This document shows positions 11,641 through 20,677 of a stretch of 64,000 nt of DNA, piece by piece (position 1 is the stretch's first letter; every line of letters starts with the position of its first letter). This stretch comes from Humulus lupulus (Eukaryota; Streptophyta; Magnoliopsida; Rosales; Cannabaceae). Position numbers and translations under genes: made by a program. Location: positions 227,090,360-227,154,359 of the forward strand of contig NC_084793.1 of the NCBI RefSeq assembly GCF_963169125.1. The letters run 5' to 3'. The notes below the pieces were generated by a model. The model saw nothing but the letters and a program-made list of their open reading frames with translations. It made no database searches and had not been told where the DNA came from.

Positions 11641-12792
11641 ATTCTAGAAAGAAGACAGAGGAGAACAAGAGCAAGAAAAAGAAAAAAAAAAGGATGGTAA
11701 ATATTAAAGATTTCTCTCTTTTGTAGATTATTATAATTGAAATAGGAAAATAAGAAATAAGAGAGAGTGGGAGATTGATTTGGGGGAAGTGAAATGAAAA
11801 AGGAAAGGCTAAAAAGGATGAGGAAAACAATGAAATTTCTGGCGTGATAGCCTTTCATTTGAGGATTCTGTAACAACAAACAAAGATAATACAAAAAATA
11901 GACTAAACCAGTAAAACTACATTCAAATAGACTTAGAAATAAAGAAAACTAAATAAAAGGTTCAACTATTTGGAGCAGCTAAACAGTTGAGTTCTCATAG
12001 GGCTGTTTTGGCAATTATATTTACTTGTGAATGGACAATAGAGTGAACTTTGTTATGGAACATGGTCATATTTTAGTCATAGGGGCATATAAGTTGTTGG
12101 GCAACTACATAATTCAGTTGTTTATTTTTTGTTTTTGGCTCTAGTTTACTTGAAAAACTTGATTCAGAATACTTCAGCTGTCAAAATGCTGAAATAGGAT
12201 ATCTTTTCTCAAATGGGCAGACATGTTTTTATCTTTTTTTTTTAATAATAATAATAATAATAAAATAAATAATAATGACTGGTTTAACAATATTTAATAG
12301 TACTCTTTTCTAAGATAACATGTCTCTTTATAAATGGACCCTTTTTCTAGGTGTTTAGTTTAAAGAAAATATAATGCTGTAAAGCAATTACATAAATGGA
12401 GCCAACAATTCCAAAAAATAGTTTAGACCCTCTCTCTCTCTATAAAAATCTATAAACCATGCATATATATTAAGAGAGGGGTCCATATATAATCTTTAGA
12501 CTTTAGCTATAAGTTTAGCTAGATATATATACACACCATAATGATAATCATGATCAACTACATATATATATAAGTCACATCTGGTCCAAAAAAGCATATA
12601 TATTTATATATATTTTAGCACTACTAGTTAGCTATATAGGGTGGATATTAATGTAATTTCTCTTCTATGAGTTTGAAATATGTGGTGTGTATTAAGAGTA
12701 CACATATATAGAGTAGTACTACTACAATAATAAAGGGAGTCTCACAAGGGAGTAATATGATTTTCATGGTGTTTTTGGCTTCTGAATTACAG
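11641..12792. other. AT-rich CACTA interior, no gene recognised
   Basis: Non-coding sequence with an AT microsatellite (about 12240-12275) and a promoter-like stretch near 12430-12480 (CT repeats followed by ctctataaaaatc). It could be captured flanking DNA, but no coding match supports that. Confidence 0.5.
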
Positions 12793-13372
12793 CCGCTGAA
12801 GACCTTGGTGAGTAACTAACTTATTTAAAACAACTTTTCATGTTTAATTAATTTGAATTGAAACTAGTTTGACAGTAATTTATTTTTATTAGAACATCCA
12901 TGGCTGAAGGAAGATGGTGAAGTCTCTGATTAGCCTATTGACAGTGCTGTTCTAACAAGGATGAAGCAATTCAGGGCTATGAACAAAATGAAGAAACTTG
13001 CTCTCAAGGTACTATAATCTATAACCTTTATTATAATATTTGTACCTTTTTAACCTCTCCACTACCAAAAAAAAAGCTACTTACTTGTATACTCTATTAC
13101 ACCACTAAATATTTAAGATATGAATCTTGATAACAAATTTTTGATGAATTTTAACATTTCAAAAATATTCTAACATTTCAAATGTTGGACTGGACTGTTG
13201 TAAGGTAATAGCAGAGAACCTAGCAGAAGAAGAAATCCATGGCTTGAGACAAATGTTCAACAACATGGACACAGATGGAAGTGGCACAATCACACTAGAA
13301 GAACTGAAAACTGGGTTGACCAGATTGGGATCTAAACTTTTTGAATCTGAAATACAGCAGCTGATGGAAGCT
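12793..13372 (+). pseudogene. Captured exons of a calcium-dependent protein kinase (CDPK/CPK family)
   Basis: Three exon pieces keep plant splice borders: 12793-12807 (last 15 nt of an exon, donor gtgagt), 12893-13008 (116 nt, acceptor ttag, donor gtacta) and 13205-13372 (168 nt, donor gtgagt). Joined, they give the end of the kinase domain (AEDLEHPWLKEDGE), the autoinhibitory junction (AVLTRMKQFRAMNKMKKLAL) and the first EF-hand ([14 protein letters not shown], with D-x-D-x-S-x-T-x5-E ligands), closing at EIQQLMEA. CDPKs are cytosolic or membrane-bound Ca-activated kinases. TAG at 12931-12933 breaks the second exon. The catalytic kinase core and the remaining EF-hands are absent. The fragment lies inside CACTA borders, so it is a transposon-captured copy; a functional parent gene should exist elsewhere. 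Confidence 0.92.
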
Positions 13373-16127
13373 GTGAGTATTTTTCTTTGAACAATTTGTT
13401 AACTTTACTAGCACTTTTGCAAAATTGACTGATTTACACCTAAACAATCGCTCTTGTTACCCAAAATTTACACTAAAATAACCCACTTTAAATATCACAT
13501 TTTCAGGTTGTTAGTTTAGCAAATTCCTCTGTATTTTATATATATATATATATATTCTTGTTCAGTTACAGTGGTTGGTTTACTCTCATATAGGAGACAG
13601 AATGAGCTACTACAAGGTACTTCTTTGCCAAGAAACAGTTACTGTAATATAAAGAGTATCAACCACTTTAAAGAGTATCCACTTTACAAAAGGACATTTT
13701 TTCTTATGTATGCAGTATGCATGTACCAAAAGAGACACCTATACTTGCCCAAATTTTACCAAACGAGTTTGATAAAAATGACTCATCTCTCTTTTGACCA
13801 GCTAAGTATGAAAGTTGATCAACTTAATCTAGATGTGTTCCCCTTCTTTAGGCTAATCCTCAATATTCATTATATTATTATAGCAGTTATTATCATACCA
13901 GAAACAGATCAATCAAATTCAAACACAAATTCACAAAGATATGAAATCCATACCAAGTCATACATTATTATTATTACATGCTTCATAGAAACAGAGTAGT
14001 GAGTCTTCAGAGATGCATTCAAATTAAACAGACACCAAACCAAGAAAAGGGAAGCTGGGAAAGTCTTCAAAATGGTGTATTTTCAAGAGTCCCTAACTCT
14101 AATATTCATTAGCAATGACAAAAAAACACAAAATAATAAAGAAAAATAAAAAAGCACAAATCTTTAAAATAAAAATATATAAATAAAAATCTCAACAACT
14201 TCCATTGATAAGATTCCTATAAACCTTACTTGATTAAAAACCTCTGATAATATTCATTGAGCCAGAATTCATGCCATCACTACCTGAGTAGTCAGCTCCC
14301 TGTTGTAAATGGTGAGAGTAGGAATTTCAAAACATGATAAGATCAAAATTCAACAAGGCACAGAAACGATGATACGAATGACCAATAAATTAATGCCATA
14401 AATAATGTTTAGCATATATAACAAAAACAACAACAATAATAATAATAATAAGAATCTCGATTTGATGATCACCACAGTTTCCAATCATCAAGTACAAACA
14501 CTTCTCAAGAGCACTAGTACTAGTACTACTATATATATATATATAGTTCTAATATTGCTAGTGGCTAAGGGGGTTTGACAGAAGAGAGAGAGCATTTTTA
14601 TAAGGTCTTTAATAGTCTGAACCCACCAAGCAGGCCGCATGGCCACACTCTGCAGCAATATATGTAAAGAAAGGCTTTTGGAAAAGACTGTAAATGATGT
14701 AGCAGCAAAAAGGAAGAGAGATAAAGGGTACTACATGCCATTGAAGGTGAGTTAGCAAACGTGGCTGTGTTCTGTACATAAGAAAACAAGAAAATTGATC
14801 TTTAACTTTAATTGTCTTGTTTTGCTACATGGAAAAGAGCGAGAGAAACCCCCCATCCATAGCTTGTAGTTGTAGATAGATATAGCTTAATTCAGTGCGA
14901 CAGTAACCTGTACTCCATGCACACACACACACACCACTCTTACCCTACTAATACAACTGCTCTCACGGTACTAACACCACTTCATCTTACTCTGTTTTCA
15001 CATGCCAAGCCAAGCCATCTCTCAATGTAATTGCCACCTGTTCATTAATTGTCGTCTTTGTTGGACTTCTACCCCTTAAAATATAAAAATAAAAGGTCAC
15101 AAACCCAGTTTAACAAGCTTTTGATGACCTCTCCACCTGTGTTCCTTCTCATTTTGCCTATGTACTTCTGTTTTTTTTTTTAACGTCCAACTGAAATGAA
15201 AATTCCTTCAGCTGCTCTAGTAAACCATGTACAGATCACCTAATACTCTTACAATCTCCAATTCAACTAAATTCACTCCACGAGGAAAAAGATAGTAAAG
15301 AAAGCAAAGATGTGTAGACAACAATGTAATCCATTACAGTCTTCGTCCTGCTCTAAGTCTCTATGTGGTCCAACAAAAACCTCTCAGCCTCAGCACCCTC
15401 TTTAAATTGCCTCCATTACATTCTCTACCTTCACTCCCCTATTTTCTTACCCTCATTTTCCCGAGAAAATAAATTCAACATTTTTTTACTCAATGAATCA
15501 CAAACTATACAGTGTAATAATAATATTCATTATAGCAGGAGGCTTATAATAATTCTAGCTGCTTACAAATGTTTGCATTGTGACAGTAAATATATATATA
15601 TATACTCTTAAAACTTACAAAACTGATTATTTACGTTATAAAATATATACAAATATATTTTTTATGGGTGAATTATTAGTAAGAATTCAATAGTGAGTAC
15701 TGAATATCCATATCATCATCCTGAAAATTGAGTTTTAAGGTAAGTAAAATTCATAAATTCCATAACGGGGCCGGCTGATGGTATTATCGTCATGATCAGG
15801 CACTACCAGTTTCGGCTAGCCCTATAATAGAAAGCTTACACATAAGTAGAAAAGAGAACCTACCGAAACAAAATCTCATAAATCATTTCATCTGTCCTTT
15901 ATGTATGGAATATGTATTTGCTGTTAGTAGTATGTATAGACGACGATGGTGTAGACCTCGATGAGATCGTCTTGCCCCATTCAATTGAGCGGACTGGGCA
16001 TTTGGTTGAAATTATGGCATAAACCTACCAAAAGTCATATAAATAAAAAAACAAATAAATAATATATAGGAGCAAGTTTGGTTGAAATTATGGCATAAAC
16101 TTAAAATGCAATCTGATACGAGTATGG
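13373..16127. other. CACTA interior of probable captured genomic DNA
   Basis: The sequence starts in the kinase intron after 13372; the next kinase exon is not visible. It holds TA microsatellites (about 13540, 14530 and 15590), a CA run (14921-14935) and gene-flank-like CT/GA-rich stretches. A 24-bp word (tttggttgaaattatggcataaac) occurs twice, at about 15999 and 16077. Apart from a possible short exon on the minus strand near 14234, no coding match was recognised. Confidence 0.5.
14234..14302 (-). other. Possible captured last exon of an unidentified gene
   Basis: On the minus strand an acceptor-like acaacag precedes an open run that reads GADYSGSDGMNSGSMNIIRG then Phe and TAA. The Gly/Ser-rich composition and clean stop look like the end of a real protein, but I do not recognise the family, and the run is short enough to be chance. 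Confidence 0.25.
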
Positions 16128-16500
16128 GAGAGAGACCAGACCAGAGTATTTTTTTTGGGCTTTTCTTATCATAAACCTTCTAAGGATTTCTGGGCTAAAG
16201 GGGAGGACAAAAGAGGCACCCCGCTCATGCACATCTGGGTTTTTCTTCTCAGGTGGCGGTCGGCGAGTATGGGTTCTTCTCTCAGGCGAGGATGGGCGTT
16301 CTTCTCAGGCGATGGTCAGCGTCGGGGCCTCGGGGGTACTCTTGCTGAGGATGGGCGCTTCTTCTCAGGCGATGGTCAGCGTCGGGGCCTCCGGGGTACT
16401 CTCGCTGAGGATGGGCGTTTCTTCTCGATGGGCGCTTCTTCTTCGACTGGTTTTCTAAGAGGGAGAGAGACCAGACCAGACCAGACCAGAGTATTTTTTT
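16128..16500 (+). repeat. 60-bp GC-rich minisatellite bracketed by a direct repeat
   Basis: A 60-bp unit (gatggtcagcgtcggggcct... then ctgaggatgggcg) occurs at 16311 and 16371, with a partial copy before. A gggagagagaccagaccaga repeat followed by gtattttttt brackets the block at about 16128-16156 and 16459-16500. The 60-bp period (20 codons) keeps a 117-codon frame open from 16155; I treat it as a by-product of the repeat. Confidence 0.8.
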
Positions 16501-16829
16501 TGGTCTGAAAGGGTTAAATGATAAAATATATATTATTATTATTATTATTTTGTTTTTACTGATAGTTAGAATTAATTTAATTTTAATTTTAATTTTTGTA
16601 ATGTTTATTTGTTTTTAAGATTTGTACCTTTGTTAAAAATAATATTACATGTTAAAAATAAGTAAGATGACATGTAGGATATTTTTAACACATCATCACA
16701 CAACTCAGCATCATTTTTATTAAAAATTAAAATAATAAAAGGGAAACATTGGCGCCAAATGCAAAAAAATTTCCCTCCAGTATATGTGTAGGGTAACACT
16801 CTTTACTTACCCATATTATTAGTAGATAA

Positions 16830-16938
16830 TCATCCTTCTAAATATTATAATATTGGCAATATTTACCTACCAATAAATCTTACGAATAAATATTGGTAGG
16901 TAAAATATTGGTAGGTAAAGATCAGATTTCTTGTAGTG
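16830..16938 (-). repeat. Right TIR and subterminal repeats of CACTA element
   Basis: The inverted terminus CACTACAAGAAATCTGATC leads inward into TTTACCTACCAATATT words repeated three to four times, mirroring the left end. Confidence 0.88.
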
Positions 16939-18098
16939 GAATGATTATTTGATGATATATTGGGAGTTAGTGAGATCAGGAGGGAATTCTGGGAATTTTG
17001 ACTATTTTACCCTGGGGGGCGTTTTTGGGACCCCGAGCATTAGGATTTGCTTTAGGTTACTTAAGATCGAAGTAACCTATCAGAAACATAAAAAGAACGT
17101 TCAGTACATTCTCTCTCTCTCCTGTTCTCTTTTTGACGCCCGTTAGCATTTTTGAAGGAAACTCGAGTTTTAGGACTTGGATTCAAGCAAGGTTAGAATC
17201 ATAACGATTCTAAGGAAGATTATAAGCTTATTAGTAAGAGGATTTAACTGGGAAATGACTCAATCAGAGGTAATCCAAGTTTTGAGTTTTTGAGTTTTTA
17301 AGCTTTGATTGGATTTCATGTTTTTTTTTATTTATGGGTTGTTTAAAGCTTAAGTTTTGATGGTTTTGGGCCATTGGGACGTTTGGAAACTTTGTTTTTG
17401 GGATTTGGATAAGTTTTTGGAAGATTTTTAAATGAAGAAAATGAAGGTTTTGGCTGGGTTCGTGGTTGGGTCGCGGCCCTATTCTTGGGCGTCGCGGCCT
17501 AGGCTTGATGAAGGAGGAGGCCTGTTGTTTGGGCAACTAGAGCCGCAGTGCAGGGTAGGCGCGCCGTGGCGCGAGGCACAGGCAGAGAGGGGGCTTGGCC
17601 TCTGTTTGTAGGTGGGCCACGGCTCAGGGCTAGTGGGTCGCGGTACTTAAGGGCAGTTTTTGCCATGTTGTGTTTTTATTCGTGGGAACTTAAACCTAAG
17701 GGCTCGGGATCAATCCTACTACCCGGTTTGGTAGGATTCGTCGTCCCGGAAGCTAGGACTCGGTCCGGAAGTCTTTATTTACTCGTTTTTTATGGGATTC
17801 TACATTATGGTTGTGACTAGGTGTTCGCTAGGGGTTCAGAATCAGGATCGTGTTCGAGGGTCGTTTATTGGTAACCTGTGCTTGGACCAAAGGTAAGAAA
17901 ACTGCACCCAGTATGTGATGCATGTGAATATGGTATGGCCTGACTGTTAAATATGGAATGAATCAGAGTTTGATTCTCTGTAAATGTGCATGATTATGAT
18001 TACGCTTGTGATTATTGATGAAGCATGTTGAGTGCTCTATATATGGATATCTATTGCATCATGAATGCGTGGTTGCATTGTTTACTTGAGGGCGCACT

Positions 18099-18760
18099 GA
18101 CTTATCAGTTAGAAATGGCAATAGTGTTGAGCGATGGTTGTATAGCTTTGACTTATCAGTCATAAGTGGCAATAGTGCTGAGTGTTAGTCGAAGAGCATT
18201 GACTTATCAGTCAGGAGCGATAATAGTGATGAGTGCTGGTCATAAAGCTCTGACTTATCAGTCATGAGTGGCAATAGTGTTGAGTGTTGGCCTAAGATCA
18301 TTGACTTATTAGTCAAGAGCGGCAATAGCGTTGTGCGCAGGTCGTATTGGTTAGGCTAAGCAGAAGCGTCAGGTACGCTTATATAGAGGATATGGCTAAG
18401 AGACTTGAGGTGACTTAATAGTCACATATCCTAGCTTTGGCTTATTAGTAAAGAACGGCCTTAGCACGTTGAGTGTTGGTCAGCGCCAGGTACGCTTATA
18501 CATAGGATATGGCTAAGAGACCTAAGGTGACTTGATAGTCACATATCCTAGCATTCACTTATTAGTCAAGATTGGCAATAGCAATGAGTGTTGGTCGAAA
18601 GGCACTGACTTATTAGTCAAGGACGGCATTAGCATGGTGAGTGGTTGTCGAAAGGCACTGACTTATTAGTCAAGGACGACAATAACACTCAGAATGTTGG
18701 TCATAAGGCATTGAATTATTAGTCAAGTAGAGAAATAGTGCGCTAAGCGCTGGTCTAGAT
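18099..18760 (+). repeat. Array of 51-bp LTR subrepeats with palindromic W-box pairs
   Basis: Cores GACTTAT start at 18099, 18150, 18201, 18252 and 18303, a period of exactly 51 bp. Each unit is TGACTTATCAGTCA-like followed by ggcaatagtgttgagtgttggtcg. TTGACTTATTAGTCAA lies at 18301-18316. Further, less regular copies run to about 18730, separated by a tggctaagagacct..atagtcacatatcc motif that also appears near the start of the window. Confidence 0.92.
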
Positions 18761-19443
18761 GATCTAGCCTAACTAGAAGCGTATCATACGCTTGACCGAT
18801 CTATTGATCGAAGACAACCTAGCGTCGAGTACGCTAGATCAGCTTGAAAGTTGGTTACACAGAGGACAGTGCATAGGGCCCCAGAATGACTTATTGGTCC
18901 TATACCCTAGGGCGTCAAGCCAAAATGACTTCATAATCATTTATTTGTACTTTCCTGCATGCATGAGTAGGATTATTACTACTAGGAATGCTTATTATGA
19001 TTTGGTAACATGTCATTGACTGCTTATGAGCATGTTTAATTTTTCTTGCTGAGCCTTGCCTCACGGGTGCTATGTGGTTCAGGTATAGGTAAAAGAAAGT
19101 TGGGCCATCCTTGAGTTGAAGAGCTTAGGTGACGATGTGTACATATGCGACTGCTCAACCACCACGACCGAAGGTTTAACGAGGAACTAGGGTCAAACCC
19201 TATTTTGTTTCTTAGTTCGGCAGGTTGTAACTCTTTTATTGTAATTAACCTTTCAAATGTATTTTGGGATCCCATGTATACAGTAAACGTTTTAGTGAAA
19301 CATTTGTATCCTTGATAAAAAAAAATTAACCCTAAACTGTTAATCACATTTAGCTACACGATTATGGAAAAATGACTCGTTTAGCGAGTTTAACACTATT
19401 TATAATACACAGTGTAACGGTCCTTGGGTAGTAGGGCGTTACA

Positions 19444-20677
19444 AAACCTATCCAACCTCACTAGGTCTTGGTTCATGATTTTGATAGTCTCACCTTCCAT
19501 TGAAACAAATAAAGCGGTAAACTTTTGAATGTTAGAAAATAAAATGTTGCCTCAATGGAAAATATGTGAACTATTACAACTCTAGACAAATTAGTACAAA
19601 TAAAGCAAAGATTGATTAAACAAGATTACAACTCTATGACTAAAAATTACAAATAAAATAAGAGAAGAAGTAGAAGAAGAGAATAGAGAAATACAACTCT
19701 AAACAAAAGATACAAATAAAGTAATAGTGTTGAAACAAAAGAAATAAAGGATTACAAATCTAATCAAGAAATACAAGTAAATAGAAAAAGAAGAATAAGA
19801 TGAAAAGCAATTGTAGAAACAGAAATAACAAGAACAAGAAAGGAAGAACACTCTCACTCACACCACCAAAGTGAAGAGCATTGGAGATCACCAACTTGAA
19901 CAAAGTTAACAACCTCTATCCAAAAGCTTATTTCCCCCTATCTCAAGTACTAAGGGAACTCTCACAATTTGGAAATAGCTCTCTGGAATAATCAAGTCTC
20001 TAGGTGTTTTCTAGCCAAGTGCTCTAGTGGATAGAAAATGTTGTGTCTTATAAGTGAGTTATATGCTTCTATTTATAGAGTTTTGAGACACCCTTTGAAT
20101 TTCAAATTTCACCAAGCCCCATGGTTGTTACCAATGTTTAATTGGATATTTATGGAATTAAAAAAGAGTTTTGGGAGTTACATGAGCTATTGGAACCGTT
20201 CAAAAAGGAAATGGAAAAATGGCCTTGGTTGTCAGCCTCACTGGTCGCGGCCAGAGACATTACTGGCCGCAGCCGTGAGTCTCTGTTCCACAGGCCGCGG
20301 CCAGGAAAACTAGTGGTCGTGGCCACATCCCATTTTTAGCACATATTTTTGTGCAATTTTCCAAACGGTTCCAAACAACTCCCAAATGATTTTGTAACCC
20401 CAAACACATTATTGGGGTTAAAACCAAGTCTCAAACAACCATTTCACTTGTGGCTTTGAGAAATTCAAATCAAAATTGTGTAACAACAAATCTACACAAT
20501 AATTGGCAATATTTGGGAATTACAAATTTTTTATTGAAATTGTAACTCTCAAATATGTTACACATTTGAATACTACACATTATCAAAATGTTGTAACTCT
20601 CATTTGTATGTTACAGCATATGACGCTATTTATCACATTTATTTAATCTAAATATTATATTATAAAATAATATAACA
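19444..20677 (-). mobile_element. Reverse gag-only copia fragment: 5' LTR plus gag start
   Basis: On the minus strand the LTR (19530-20677, 1148 bp) runs from TGTTATATTATTTTATAATA to the taaca terminus; a short leader and a gag start (ATG at 19498-19500) follow, reading MEGETIKIMNQDLVRLDR, and are cut at 19444 by element A. This is therefore the host into which A inserted; the rest should lie left of the window. The LTR carries a GC-rich block at about 20240-20325 (TGGTCGCGGCC, ACTGGCCGCAGCC, AGGCCGCGGCC). Confidence 0.9.

Larger units (their letters stand above)
10109..16938. mobile_element. Non-autonomous CACTA (En/Spm) transposon with captured host DNA
   Basis: This 6830-bp element begins CACTACAAGAAAATAGGG and ends with the reverse complement of CACTACAAGAAATCTGATC. 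A 3-bp duplication, gaa, flanks it (10106-10108 and 16939-16941). The LTR it interrupts joins cleanly when it is removed, as shown by an uninterrupted relative at about 42275-42300. Inside are subterminal ACCTACC repeats, a broken Ptta/En/Spm-type (Transposase_24) gene on the minus strand, two minisatellites and exons of a calcium-dependent protein kinase. No tnpD/Transposase_21 catalytic protein was found, so it depends on another element. Confidence 0.93.
9698..19443 (+). mobile_element. Hybrid Tekay LTR closing element A, split by a CACTA transposon
   Basis: It starts TGTAACGTCCCAAATTTCC and ends gtagggcgttaca; without the CACTA element it is about 2.9 kb, longer than its relatives (2.2-2.5 kb), partly from expanded subrepeats. 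The left flank is element A RT with no polypurine tract; the right flank is reverse-oriented copia gag. The flanking five-mers (ctagt and aaacc) differ. The right end closely matches the LTR at 1-1010. The simplest reading is a second Tekay copy inserted in A's RT, followed by recombination between one of its LTRs and A's own 3' LTR. Confidence 0.75.

Noticed and set aside
12757..12840. ATG just upstream of the captured kinase exon, suggesting a fusion protein
   Set aside because: The frame from this ATG is not the kinase frame and stops soon after; no splice choice seen restores it.
13571..13999. 142-codon + strand frame in the CACTA element
   Set aside because: Low-complexity AT-rich translation without a family match; probably intron or flank of captured DNA.
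15590..15605. TA-repeat tracts as promoters or origins
   Set aside because: Simple microsatellites common in plant DNA; no gene start or other signal accompanies them.
18099..18350. Regular repeats with spacing resembling a CRISPR array
   Set aside because: Whole 51-bp unit is conserved, including what would be spacers; the context is a plant LTR.
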